A stretch of 36,275 bases of DNA from positions 1 to 36,275 of the forward strand of contig NZ_WQNI01000025.1 of the NCBI RefSeq assembly GCF_010993735.1, given 5' to 3'. The translations under genes and the position numbers were made by a program. Positions 16,985 through 24,893 of this stretch are shown here, one piece after another. How positions within the stretch are numbered: the stretch's first letter is position 1; each line of letters opens with the position of its first letter. The notes beneath the pieces are model-generated. The model saw only the letters and a program-made list of their open reading frames with translations. It searched no databases and was not told the origin of the DNA. This DNA is from Chelativorans alearensis. GTDB lineage: Bacteria > Pseudomonadota > Alphaproteobacteria > Rhizobiales > Rhizobiaceae.

Positions 16985-17938
16985 ATGAACAGGACATCGA
17001 AAGCCGCAGCCTTCTCGACTGCGATCATATTGGCATCGGGAGTCCTGCTCGCGGCCAACAGCCCGCGCGGTATTCCTAATGCGAACTCGACTACGGCTGG
17101 CACCCCGTCCGACAAACGGCCGGTCATTACCCCGCTGTCGATCACCTTCGGCGCCTATGATCCTCATGGGGATTTTGGCGACGATCCCAATTCGAATATC
17201 GAGCATCTCTTCCTCCCGTGGGAGGACGTGGACCTTTCCACACTCGTCATCGCAGACGAATACGCCTTGGCGCGCGGCCGCTCGCTCCTCATCAGCGTGG
17301 AGCCGTGGTCTTGGGACCGCGACTGGCGGGTGACCTCGCAAGAGCTCTACCGCGGCATTGTGAGTGGCCGCTATGACGCCAATGCGGCAGAGGTCTGCTC
17401 GGAGGTGGCAGACCTCAAGAGCCCCGTTACCATCCGTTTCGCACAGGAAATGGACGAGGAGGACAACCAGTTCACCTGGGCGCAATGGTCCGGCCCCGAG
17501 TATATCAGGGCTTATCGGCGCTTCGTGGCCGAGTGCCGCAAGCACTTGACGAACGCCGAGTTTATGTGGTCGCCAAAGGGCAATAGGGATCTTCAGGACT
17601 ACTATCCCGGCGACGATGTCGTGGATGTGATCGGCCTGTCCGTCTTCGGCTATCAGCCCTATGACCAGGAGAAGACCGGCCGCGACCAGACGTTCGCGGA
17701 GCGTCTGGCGCCCGGCTACAACCTTGTCAAGGACTATGGGAAAGCGATCGTAGTCGCTGAACTGGGCTATGAGGGTGACGAGGCCTACGTCCGCCAATGG
17801 GCGGAGGCAGTCACCAAGCGTCACGCCGAATTCCCGGAACTCACGGCCGTTGTCTACTTCAATGACCACGAGGTCTATCCGTGGCCGGACGATTTCGGTC
17901 TCCCCAATTGGCGAGTTGTCGAGGGATCGACCAACTGA
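16985..17938 (+). CDS. Secreted GH26-like glycoside hydrolase
   Basis: This 317-residue protein has an N-terminal signal or anchor (MNRTSKAAAFSTAIILASGV) and then a (beta/alpha)8 hydrolase domain of the GH26 mannanase clan. Glu155 in TIRFAQEMDEE is the likely acid/base and Glu259 in VVAELGYEG the likely nucleophile; EPWSWD and WAQWSGPEYIRAYRRF also fit the family. ATG at 16985 follows GGAGGA; an in-frame TTG at 16961 is rejected. Polysaccharide operons often carry such an enzyme to trim or release the growing chain in the periplasm, which is the inferred role. The true glycan is unknown and need not be mannan. Confidence 0.78.
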   Translation: MNRTSKAAAFSTAIILASGVLLAANSPRGIPNANSTTAGTPSDKRPVITPLSITFGAYDPHGDFGDDPNSNIEHLFLPWEDVDLSTLVIADEYALARGRSLLISVEPWSWDRDWRVTSQELYRGIVSGRYDANAAEVCSEVADLKSPVTIRFAQEMDEEDNQFTWAQWSGPEYIRAYRRFVAECRKHLTNAEFMWSPKGNRDLQDYYPGDDVVDVIGLSVFGYQPYDQEKTGRDQTFAERLAPGYNLVKDYGKAIVVAELGYEGDEAYVRQWAEAVTKRHAEFPELTAVVYFNDHEVYPWPDDFGLPNWRVVEGSTN

Positions 17939-17970
17939 TGCACAACAAATCGGAACAGAGGAGTACACCC

Positions 17971-18477
17971 ATGCCTCGTACGGCACTCTTGGCAGCTGCC
18001 GTTGTCGCCGGGCTCGCGGCCAGCGCTTTCGGTATCGCGGCGGCCTCGGCCAATCCCAACGAAGCCCGTTTGGCACGGCCGCTCACAAGTAACGAAGTCT
18101 ACCAGATCTATGCCAACCGCTCGTGGATTTGGAAGGAAGGCGCCGGTTTTTTCGCCGTGAAAAAGCGTGAATTCAGTGCCTGGTCCCACGAAGGAGGGGC
18201 GCCCTCTTACGGCGTTGGCCGCTGGTTTATCACATCCCCTGGGAAGCTCTGTTTCAGGGCAGAATGGCGCGCGATGGACGGTTCCGCTCCAGCGGTAACC
18301 TGTTTCAGTCACCGTGAAAAAGACGGTGTCATCTACCAGAAACGCGAGCCGGATGGCGAATGGTACGTCTTCAGGCAGATGCCTGCCAGGATGAGCGACG
18401 AATACGCCAAGCTGCGCCGTGGCGACTATGTCGTCACCCGCATGCGCCGGATCGAAGCAAGGCTTGGTAACCGCTGA
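17971..18477 (+). CDS. Small secreted protein, DUF995-like
   Basis: This 168-residue protein has a clear Sec signal (MPRTALLAAAVVAGLAASAF, cleavage near ASA/NPN) and a conserved-looking body with WIWKEGAGFFAV, FSAWSHEGG, GRWFITSPGKLCFRAEW, CFSHREKDG and GEWYVF, the pattern of the DUF995 family of small rhizobial secreted proteins. The two Cys in KLCFRAEW and VTCFSH could pair. ATG 17971 has AGAGGAG upstream; another ATG at 17938 overlaps the glycanase stop (TGATG) in frame but would bury the signal peptide. It is the last gene of the operon. Function is unknown, and its place suggests a role in glycan secretion or attachment. Confidence 0.75.
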   Translation: MPRTALLAAAVVAGLAASAFGIAAASANPNEARLARPLTSNEVYQIYANRSWIWKEGAGFFAVKKREFSAWSHEGGAPSYGVGRWFITSPGKLCFRAEWRAMDGSAPAVTCFSHREKDGVIYQKREPDGEWYVFRQMPARMSDEYAKLRRGDYVVTRMRRIEARLGNR

Positions 18478-18575
18478 AGCCCTTTGCCCATCCATTCCGT
18501 GGAGCCTGACGCATCACCGACGGTCACCGGGGGAAGACGGCCGGTAAGTGTTGCCTTCTCCCGCCCCTTGCCGCT

Positions 18576-18926
18576 TCACCACTGAGCAGAGCGCGTGAAG
18601 CACGTGGACGTACGTCCGAAACCGCTCGGCGTGCAAATATACGGCGCATTGCCGAGGTATTGGCTGCTTGCCAGCTTGACGGTGATCTGCGTATTGGGCG
18701 CTTTGGCCTTCACCGCTTTCTTCGCGATCGGCTTCTCGACCGATGCCGGATATGCATATGCTCTAACGGAGTGGAATGAAAGCGTGGTCGCCTCGTCGGA
18801 GCCCAGCATGGAGCATCCGGCCATGGGGGCAAGCAAAAATGCAGCCCCCACAATAGACAGTATACGGTTATACAATACATCATAACTTTTATATGTACAG
18901 CGCCTCCTATCTGTATGACTCATCAT
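18576..18926 (-). CDS. Small putative lipoprotein
   Basis: The 116-residue frame contains a lipoprotein signal (RILSIVGAAFLLAPMAGC, lipobox MAGC with Cys38) and a C-terminal motif GNAPYICTPSGFGRTSTCF that recurs in small rhizobial proteins of unknown role; its two Cys probably form a disulfide. The signal would sit some 20 residues in if translation starts at the ATG pair 18926/18923, so an internal TTG (about 18875) is an alternative start; AGGAGG lies between the two but at a poor distance. It converges on the polysaccharide operon. No function is assigned. Confidence 0.6.
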   Translation of the reverse strand: MMSHTDRRRCTYKSYDVLYNRILSIVGAAFLLAPMAGCSMLGSDEATTLSFHSVRAYAYPASVEKPIAKKAVKAKAPNTQITVKLASSQYLGNAPYICTPSGFGRTSTCFTRSAQW

Positions 18927-19066
18927 AAACCGCCATCTTTACTTCTTGTTGTTCAGGATTGATGCCTCTTATCCATTAAATATCTGCTCAAGAAATCCCA
19001 AAGGAACGACATTTCCCCTGAAAAGGTTCACTAACGGTGTCGCTTTGAAACTCGCCGTGAGAACAA

Positions 19067-19344
19067 TTGCACGCCTGGGACATTGATGCGCAGTGGGATC
19101 GGTCGAGGGAGGCGGGCGATCTTGCTGTTGTTGGGCGTTCTTGCAAAAAACCTTCGTCAATAACTCTTGATCTGACGAACCTGGAGTTCCTAAATTCTTC
19201 CGGAATTGACCTTTTGGCAAAATTCACCATCGAGACGCGAAAGCATTCCGAAACAAAGCTCGTGGTGCGGGCTTTCCGTGGCAATCTAAGTCCCTGCGCA
19301 ATCTTCAAAAACTGCATCCAGATTTAACGCTGATTATGGCCTGA
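19067..19344 (+). pseudogene. STAS-domain protein, frameshifted
   Basis: The frame from 19067 contains the heart of a STAS domain (SITLDLTNLEFLNSSGIDLLA, TKLVVRAF), the fold of anti-sigma-factor antagonists. Near 19270 the match jumps to the next frame, which reads FPWQSKSLRNLQKLHPDLTL and stops at 19342-19344, exactly the end expected for this family. One indel therefore separates the halves. The N-terminal part before residue 30 is unconvincing and there is no clear ribosome site (TTG start). It is probably a dead gene; a sequencing error at about 19270 is the alternative. Confidence 0.6.
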
Positions 19345-19907
19345 TCATTGGTCAGCGAAAACCTGAACGCGACATTGTGCGCAGATGTGCTCTGCCCTGG
19401 TCGTGCGCGCTGCGGGCACGACACGTCCTGCTGGGCCGGCGCCCTTGATTATCGGCGCATCTGTGGACGGGCAAAGCCACGTGATCCCAAAAACGTAGTT
19501 ACAGAACGGCTGAAGCACATCGTGCCGCCAATAATCGACCCGGAATTACATGCACATCAACCCGCTTTACCCAGAGCAAACCTCAACCCACTGAGTACTT
19601 TCCTGAGGAAAGCGCGAAAGATTTTGGGTGCGACCAACCATCTCGAATTCAATTTATGTACGTTGCGATAACTTTTAGTACGCGGTGCTAACGCCCTTTT
19701 CCGCTTCATTGGGTAAGAATTGCATGAAGATTGGATTTGGTAAGGGCGCTTACGTCATGTGGTGCCTTCTCTGAGCCAATACTTGCTATCAGGGCACCGC
19801 CAGGGCCGGTGGGGATATCCACCATCAGTGCCGTCAAAGGCGTGGAGACACAGGATTGTTCGCGCGCGATGCCCATAAAATCCGCGAGAAGAGAGGCGGG
19901 CTTCGAC
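19345..19907. other. Intergenic stretch without a recognised gene
   Basis: Some 560 bp between the STAS remnant and the LuxR-type gene hold a few open frames (one at 19348-19671) without ribosome sites or family resemblance. The part around 19640-19740 is AT-richer and is the likely promoter region for the regulator. I see no RNA gene or long repeat here. Confidence 0.4.
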
Positions 19908-20666
19908 ATGAACACAGCGGCTCTTAATTTTGAAGAACATTCACGTTTTGGTGCCTGTCAAGAAAGGCGGACGGCCGAAACGGAATTGTACGCTGGCGCA
20001 AAATCCGCAGACGAGCAGGCGGGATGCCTTCTGCTCATAGAAAGCACGAGGCTCAAGCGCGAATGCCTGAGGCAGGCACTGGCCAGCCACCCACTTGGCA
20101 TGGACGTCGTTGCAGTTGGCTCGATCGAAGAATGGAGAGATGAAGAAGATGTCCGTCCTTCGCCGAGGGCAATACTCCTGAATATTGGCGAGCAGGATGT
20201 GATGGAAAATAGCGTCGCCGAGCAGATCAGAGAACTTTCCGCCGGCTTCCGCTTCATTCCGGTCGTTGTCCTAGCCGATAGCGATAACCTAGAGCAGATA
20301 TTGAGGGCGCTCGAAAATGGTGCACGCGGCTACATACCGACATCGGTCGACATCAACGTCTGTATCGAAGCAGTCGCGCTGGCCATGTCAGGCGGAACGT
20401 TTATTCCTGCCAGCAGCGTGCTGGCCATGCGTCACCTGATCGATGACAGGGTACAAAGAACACAGCATTTGTACGCGATGTTCACGCTCCGCGAGGCGGA
20501 GGTCGTCGAAGCACTTCGGCGCGGCAAGCAAAACAAAATCATCGCCTACGAGCTCAAAATGTGCGAAAGCACCGTCAAGGTTCATATTCGCAACATCATG
20601 AAAAAGCTCAAGGCAACGAACCGGACAGAGGTCGCCTACAAGCTCAGTGAGCTCTTTCCCTGCTGA
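19908..20666 (+). CDS. LuxR/NarL-type regulator with degenerate receiver domain
   Basis: This 252-residue protein has a receiver-like domain (residues about 38-165: CLLLIESTRLKRECLRQAL, AILLNIGEQD, IPVVVLADSD, GARGYIPTSVD) and a LuxR helix-turn-helix (about 190-250: FTLREAEVVEALRRGKQNKIIAYELKM in two pieces, STVKVHIRNIMKKLK). The phosphoacceptor Asp is replaced by Asn92 and the N-terminal acidic pair is reduced to Glu45, so it is unlikely to be a normal phosphorelay target. ATG 19908 is the start that leaves a sensible N-terminus; the frame is open further upstream to 19731. It converges on fixK. Its targets are unknown; the nearby polysaccharide locus is one candidate. Confidence 0.82.
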   Translation: MNTAALNFEEHSRFGACQERRTAETELYAGAKSADEQAGCLLLIESTRLKRECLRQALASHPLGMDVVAVGSIEEWRDEEDVRPSPRAILLNIGEQDVMENSVAEQIRELSAGFRFIPVVVLADSDNLEQILRALENGARGYIPTSVDINVCIEAVALAMSGGTFIPASSVLAMRHLIDDRVQRTQHLYAMFTLREAEVVEALRRGKQNKIIAYELKMCESTVKVHIRNIMKKLKATNRTEVAYKLSELFPC

Positions 20667-20741
20667 AGGCTGCTGGTGGATGGAGGATCCTTCGCGGAAA
20701 TGACCGTATGTGTTCTTACAGGACGTTAGGCACTCGGCTGT

Positions 20742-21419
20742 TTAGGCACATAGGTTGCGCAGCGCGTCCGGCTTCATGATCTCGACCATCCGCGCGCCTT
20801 GAAGACGGATATAACCCTTCTCACGGAACTTCGAGAAGACGCGCGACACGGTCTCGATGGTAAGCCCGAGATAGTCTCCGATGTCGGTACGTGACATGGC
20901 AAGCTCGATTTGCGGCAGACCGCCCTGACGGTCAACCAAGTCGAGCAGGAAGGCGGCAACGCGCTCCGGGGCATTTTGCCGGCCGATGACCAAGAGATGC
21001 TCCTGGGCACGCACCAGCGCAAGCAGAGCCACCGGAAGGATCTCGCGTGATAAATCGGCGCCGATGGGCAGGCGGTAGACGCGGACCGCCGAGTTGCAGA
21101 TCGCTTCCGCGAAGAAATGATGCCGCCCGTCCGCTTCAAAGCCGAAAACCTCTCCGGCGACGTGAAAAGCACTGATCTGACGGCGACCGTCCGCCAGGAG
21201 GCGGTAGATGCGCACTGCGCCGAACTCCACCTGGTAGAGTGCAGTCGCCGGCTCCCCCTGCCCGTAGATTTCTTTGTTCGGCTGACAGAAGACAACCTGA
21301 TGCGGTTGTGACGGCGCAAAGGCCGCAGGTGACTGATCCGCCACATAACCGCGCCGCATGGCGAGGGAGATTTCCGGACGGACGCTTTTCGAGGGCTGGA
21401 GGGCGTTATGAGCAAACAT
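20742..21419 (-). CDS. fixK: Crp/Fnr-family regulator FixK
   Basis: This 225-residue DNA-binding protein has an N-terminal cyclic-nucleotide-type beta-barrel (about 45-150: IYGQGEPATALYQVEFGAVRIYR, read in two pieces) and a C-terminal helix-turn-helix whose recognition segment, SRTDIGDYLGLTIETVSRVFSKF in two pieces, has the E..SR pattern that reads TTGA half-sites. The Cys cluster that binds Fe-S in Fnr is absent, which makes it a FixK rather than an Fnr. It lies downstream of fixLJ with a FixJ-like box ahead of it, and three matching TTGAY-N4-ATCAA sites lie in this window upstream of usp, hemN-ccoN and ccoG. Confidence 0.9.
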   Translation of the reverse strand: MFAHNALQPSKSVRPEISLAMRRGYVADQSPAAFAPSQPHQVVFCQPNKEIYGQGEPATALYQVEFGAVRIYRLLADGRRQISAFHVAGEVFGFEADGRHHFFAEAICNSAVRVYRLPIGADLSREILPVALLALVRAQEHLLVIGRQNAPERVAAFLLDLVDRQGGLPQIELAMSRTDIGDYLGLTIETVSRVFSKFREKGYIRLQGARMVEIMKPDALRNLCA

Positions 21420-21489
21420 CTGGGTTCTCCGACTTCCTATCGGAGGATGAATGGCCCGGAATGGCCGGGGAATAAATTCGGTTATGTCC

Positions 21490-21507
21490 TTACGGGAAAC
21501 TACTTAG
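21490..21507 (-). promoter_or_regulatory. FixJ-box-like element upstream of fixK
   Basis: Read on the minus strand the bases are CTAAGTAGTTTCCCGTAA, close to the GTAnGTA-TTTCCC type sequence found at FixJ-activated promoters of rhizobial fixK and nifA. It sits about 70 bp before the fixK start codon, which leaves room for a promoter core and a short leader. It also overlaps the stop codon of the receiver gene at 21504. I compare from memory of the consensus. Confidence 0.55.
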
Positions 21508-21860
21508 GATGCGGTCCCGAGCCAGTCATGCCCCAAGGCCCCGCGCACGGCATCGATGAGCGTCCGGCCAAGGAGCGGCTTCTCCACCAGGCGTATCCCA
21601 CTTCCCTCCACCATATCCTGCCGGCGGTCGACCAGTAGGATAACCGGCTTGCCCAATGCAACCATCTCTGCCGGGACACCGCTTCTACGCGTATTGGAGC
21701 AGTCGATCACGACGCAATCATAGCCCGTCAGCGGCGCCTCTGGCGACGGCAGTCGCTCCACCGCATGCACCTCGCACCCTTCTGCTTCAAGGACAAAGCG
21801 CAGGGACTGCCGAAAGGCGGAGTCTGACGCAACGATGAGTATATTGGCATCGACAGGCAA
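21504..21860 (-). CDS. Stand-alone receiver-domain protein
   Basis: This 118-residue protein is a single receiver domain without an output module: ILIVASDSAF (one acidic residue, Asp13, where two are usual), YDCVVIDCSN with the likely phosphoacceptor Asp53, VILLVDRR, where the usual Thr/Ser is missing, and VEKPL with the conserved Lys94. It must start at a TTG (21858-21860), since an in-frame stop lies two codons upstream and the first strand begins four residues in. It lies between fixJ and fixK on the same strand. It could bind FixL or FixJ as a phosphate sink or antagonist, a role filled by FixT in S. meliloti, to which it has no obvious similarity. That role is inference. Confidence 0.75.
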   Translation of the reverse strand: MPVDANILIVASDSAFRQSLRFVLEAEGCEVHAVERLPSPEAPLTGYDCVVIDCSNTRRSGVPAEMVALGKPVILLVDRRQDMVEGSGIRLVEKPLLGRTLIDAVRGALGHDWLGTAS

Positions 21861-21970
21861 TTTTCAGATTCTCTTTGAGCGGCGTCAACACGCCATGGGT
21901 CAGCCTTCGCAACCAAAGGCAGCGACCGCCTTGCGCTGGATCAAGTCGCCCTGGAAAAGCGGCCCTCAGG

Positions 21971-22582
21971 CTATTCGTCGCTGGCTGCAAGGACCATCCG
22001 TACAAGCTCGGGCAGGTTTTTGGCGTTCATCTTGGCCATGACATTCGCTCGATGGACCTCCACCGTGCGCGGGCTGATGTCGAGGTCGTACGCGATGGTC
22101 TTGTTCGGCAGACCAGCAACGATCCCTGCCATTACCTGCCGTTCGCGCTCGGTGAGCTGATCGAGCCTCTGCCGGATCGCGGCGACATTGTCGCTATCCC
22201 GCGGCCGCTTCTCAAGCTCGGCAACCGCACGGCCGACTGCCTCCAAAAGAACGTCGTCCTCAAATGGCTTCTCGATGAAATCCAGAGCGCCCGCTTTCAT
22301 CGCCTCCACCGCCATCGGGACGTCGCCATGACCGGTGATGACGATCGCCGGCAGCATCGCATCCTCCTCGTGCAGCCGTCGCAAAAGTTCGACGCCGCTG
22401 AGGTCCGGCATGCGCAAGTCCGTGATGAGGCAGGCGTTGCGCAGGTCCTTCGCGACCGCCAGGAATGCAGTCGCCGATTCGTGCACGCGCACTGCGTAGC
22501 CGGAGATGGTCAGGAGAAAGGCCAGCGACTTTCTGACCGGCTCTTCGTCGTCGACAACATGGACCACGACATCATTTGCCAT
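21971..22582 (-). CDS. fixJ: Two-component response regulator FixJ
   Basis: This 203-residue regulator has a receiver domain ([16 protein letters not shown]; acidic pair Asp11/Asp12, phosphoacceptor Asp55 in [20 protein letters not shown]) and a C-terminal LuxR-type DNA-binding domain ([37 protein letters not shown]). This is the canonical FixJ, phosphorylated by FixL at low oxygen and activating fixK. It overlaps the end of fixL by 11 bases, so the pair is co-translated. Confidence 0.95.
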   Translation of the reverse strand: MANDVVVHVVDDEEPVRKSLAFLLTISGYAVRVHESATAFLAVAKDLRNACLITDLRMPDLSGVELLRRLHEEDAMLPAIVITGHGDVPMAVEAMKAGALDFIEKPFEDDVLLEAVGRAVAELEKRPRDSDNVAAIRQRLDQLTERERQVMAGIVAGLPNKTIAYDLDISPRTVEVHRANVMAKMNAKNLPELVRMVLAASDE

Positions 22583-23945
22583 TCTGCAACTCCTGCTCCT
22601 TGACGGCCGGCAACGTGAAACGAAACGTAGCGCCGCCTTTCGCGTTGCGCTGCATCATCAACTCGCCCCCGTGGGCTTCAACAATCCGCTTCGAGATGGA
22701 CAGGCCTATCCCCATACCGCCGGGCTTTGTGGTGATGAACGGCTTGAAGAGCTGCGCAGCCACCTCCTCTGGCACGCCGGAGCCAGTGTCCGAGACCTCT
22801 ACCATGGCCCCGTCTCCGTCGCCGGGCGAGGTTCTGACCACCAGCTCGCGAAGCTCGCTTTCCTTCATCGCGTCCATGGCGTTACGCATCAGATTGATGA
22901 GAACCTGCTGGATCTGAACGCGGTCCACCATGACCTTTGTCGGGCCTGTCTTGAAATCGAACACCGTTCGCACGCCCATTTCCCGTGCGCCGACCAGAGC
23001 CAGCGCTCCAGCCTCCTCGATGAGCTTATGGATGTCTTCCGGTTGCTTTTCGGTTTCGCCCCGGGTGACGAATTCGCGCAGGTGACGGATAATCTGCCCG
23101 GCGCGCAGCGACTGGCGCGCCGTCTCCTCCAGTGCCTCGCGCATACGCGAAGACAGCGCGTCGTCCATGTTGTTCAGGAGCCGATTGCAGCCCTGGACAT
23201 AGTTGGCAATGGCCGAAAGCGGCTGGTTCAGCTCGTGCGCCAGCGTCGAGGCCATCTCGCCCAGCTCGTTGAGCCGCGCAAGGCGAGCGAGCTCCGCCTG
23301 GATTTCCTCCAGCCTCGCTTCCGATTCGGCTCTTTCCGTGAGATCGCGGATGAAACCGGTGAAGAAGGTCTCACCGCCACTCTCCATCTCGCCCACGGCG
23401 AGCTTCATTGGAAACGTCGAGCCATCCTTTCGCCGCCCGACGACAACGCGGTCGATACCGATGATCCGCCGCTCGCCGGTCGTCAGATATCGTTGGATAT
23501 AGCCGTCGTGATCGCCCCGATAAGGCTCCGGCATCAGGAGACGTACATTCTGCCCCACCACCTCGGCCTCGGAATATCCGAACTGGCGGACGGCGGCGCG
23601 GTTGAACGAGATCATCGTGCCACCCCTGTCGATGACGACCGTGGCATCCGGGACCGTATCGAGAATGGAGCGCAGATGCGCCTCGCGGGAGTCGAGTTGC
23701 TTTTGGGCGCCGTGGACCGCTTTCCTGACCTCGCGATATCCCGCGCCGACGAATGCCAACACCGCAGAAAGCAAGAGGGACAAAGCGATGGCGGCGGCAT
23801 TGGAACCGGACGTGGCTGTAAACGCACTTGCCAGAAGAAGTGTGGTAGCGAGCGCCAGCGCCACAAGCCCTGCTATCCTCCCGGCAAAAATGGCAGCGCC
23901 GAGCACCGCCAATGGCAGGAGCAGCAGGAGCCACATCTCGTCCAT
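22572..23945 (-). CDS. fixL: Oxygen-sensing histidine kinase FixL
   Basis: This 457-residue membrane kinase has three hydrophobic segments (about 4-20, 24-40, 50-68), a haem-binding PAS domain (about 85-205) and a HisKA-HATPase core with phosphorylated His237 in [10 protein letters not shown], then N, G1 ([10 protein letters not shown]) and G2 (GMGIGLS) boxes. The haem ligand is His146 (GDHDGYI), and Arg152 and Arg166 match the haem-pocket arginines 206 and 220 of Bradyrhizobium FixL. The residue equivalent to its His214 is Arg160. ATG 23945 is taken; a GTG five codons upstream is possible. Loss of bound oxygen should switch on phosphorylation of FixJ. Confidence 0.94.
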   Translation of the reverse strand: MDEMWLLLLLPLAVLGAAIFAGRIAGLVALALATTLLLASAFTATSGSNAAAIALSLLLSAVLAFVGAGYREVRKAVHGAQKQLDSREAHLRSILDTVPDATVVIDRGGTMISFNRAAVRQFGYSEAEVVGQNVRLLMPEPYRGDHDGYIQRYLTTGERRIIGIDRVVVGRRKDGSTFPMKLAVGEMESGGETFFTGFIRDLTERAESEARLEEIQAELARLARLNELGEMASTLAHELNQPLSAIANYVQGCNRLLNNMDDALSSRMREALEETARQSLRAGQIIRHLREFVTRGETEKQPEDIHKLIEEAGALALVGAREMGVRTVFDFKTGPTKVMVDRVQIQQVLINLMRNAMDAMKESELRELVVRTSPGDGDGAMVEVSDTGSGVPEEVAAQLFKPFITTKPGGMGIGLSISKRIVEAHGGELMMQRNAKGGATFRFTLPAVKEQELQNGK

Positions 23946-24120
23946 TCCGTTGAAAATCACTTGCCGCCCCGAGAATAGAGCCCGTAATGCCACACGCCCT
24001 CCACTGTAAGTCGGCTGACGAGGATAGCCAATGGCGGGACATGCGACCCACCACCGCGCTGCCACCTGAAGCAAGACGGGAAATCAGGGAGTCTTTCCGC
24101 CAAGCGCGCATCCGGTCGAG

Positions 24121-24439
24121 CTATTTGCGGCGCCGCATCACCTTTTCCAGGAAGCCCTTGACCAGGGCCGGCATCATCCCGAACCATAGCAAGAACACAA
24201 AAACCAGGTGTTCGGCCTCGAGGATCGCCTCCTTCGCCGGCACGAGCCCCTCAGGCACTGCTCCGTGCAGGAAGTCCTCCTGGCTCCGCAGCAGGGGAAA
24301 GTCGATCCGGGCAAGATCGATCCGTGTCACCTTGTGGCCCGCCGCCTCCGCTCCCTCGGCATAGGCGTTGGCGAGGCCCGGCAGAAACGGCGGGGTCGGC
24401 GTCGGGATATCCCTGAATAATGGCGATGCGGCTGTTCAC
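24121..24439 (-). pseudogene. Flavodoxin-fold NAD(P)H oxidoreductase, frameshifted and truncated
   Basis: A GTG start at 24437-24439, overlapping the stop of the upstream gene (GTGA), begins NSRIAIIQGYPD. After a frameshift near 24400 the match continues as LANAYAEGAEAAGHKVTRID and then DFPLLRSQEDF, ILEAEHLVFVFLLWFGMMPA and KGFLEKVM. This is the flavin-binding N-terminal half of MdaB/YwrO-type NAD(P)H:quinone reductases. The frame stops at RRRK, without the rest of the roughly 190-residue enzyme. With both a frameshift and a lost C-terminus it is a pseudogene. It was the second gene after the 129-residue protein behind a FixK box, so it was once oxygen-regulated. Confidence 0.7.
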
Positions 24440-24825
24440 GGTGTATCCACGATCCGCACTTGGTAGGTATGCATCGTGCCGCCGCTGCGGATCGATACGT
24501 ATTCGCCGGGCACGAAGCGCTCATCGCCAAAGCGGAATCCGGCCTCGTCATCCTCCTCGCCTTCCGCGTAGTCGAAATACCATTGCCCGCCGGGCTTGCG
24601 GCGCAGCCGCCCGATAAGGTCCTCATGGCCGGAGCGGAAGCGGCGCACGCGGCAAGCCGCTTGGTGGCTTTTCCATTCCGCCGGATCGAGACGGCCTTCA
24701 GCATCGAGCGGAACCAGGAGGTCGTAGCCGTCCGTCCGGTCGCCAAGGGGATGGCCTTTTTCCCGCGCGAGTTCGAGCCGCACGTGGTGAAATTTGGTGG
24801 TCGGTTTGGCAGTGGTGGTATCCAT
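24436..24825 (-). CDS. Conserved hypothetical protein, 129 aa, FixK-box gene
   Basis: This 129-residue soluble protein has no signal or membrane segment and is rich in charged residues. Distinct stretches are KFHHVRLELAREKGHP, YDLLVPLDAEGRLDP, ACRVRRFRSGHEDL, GQWYFDYAEGEEDDEAGF and VPGEYVSIRS. I have seen similar proteins near rhizobial fix genes but know no function. It diverges from usp with a FixK/FNR box at 24880-24893 between them, about 55 bp from its start, which argues for low-oxygen expression. Its stop overlaps the GTG of the broken oxidoreductase, so the two formed an operon. Confidence 0.78.
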   Translation of the reverse strand: MDTTTAKPTTKFHHVRLELAREKGHPLGDRTDGYDLLVPLDAEGRLDPAEWKSHQAACRVRRFRSGHEDLIGRLRRKPGGQWYFDYAEGEEDDEAGFRFGDERFVPGEYVSIRSGGTMHTYQVRIVDTP

Positions 24826-24879
24826 GATGCTTCTCCTGCTCGTACGTCATCGGCAATAGCCCTTTCGGCGCACGCGGCT

Positions 24880-24893
24880 TTGACTGAGATCAA
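24880..24893. promoter_or_regulatory. FixK/FNR box between the hypothetical gene and usp
   Basis: TTGACTGAGATCAA fits TTGAY-N4-ATCAA with both half-sites intact. It is 55 bp from the minus-strand start at 24825 and 134 bp from the usp start at 25027, so it may serve both. Confidence 0.8.

Noticed and set aside
19348-19671. Open frame of 107 codons downstream of the STAS remnant
   Set aside because: No ribosome site, a composition unlike the neighbours and no recognisable motif.
22506-23978. Open frame of 490 codons antisense to fixL
   Set aside because: The fixL frame has all kinase and haem-PAS motifs; the antisense frame is only a result of third-position GC.
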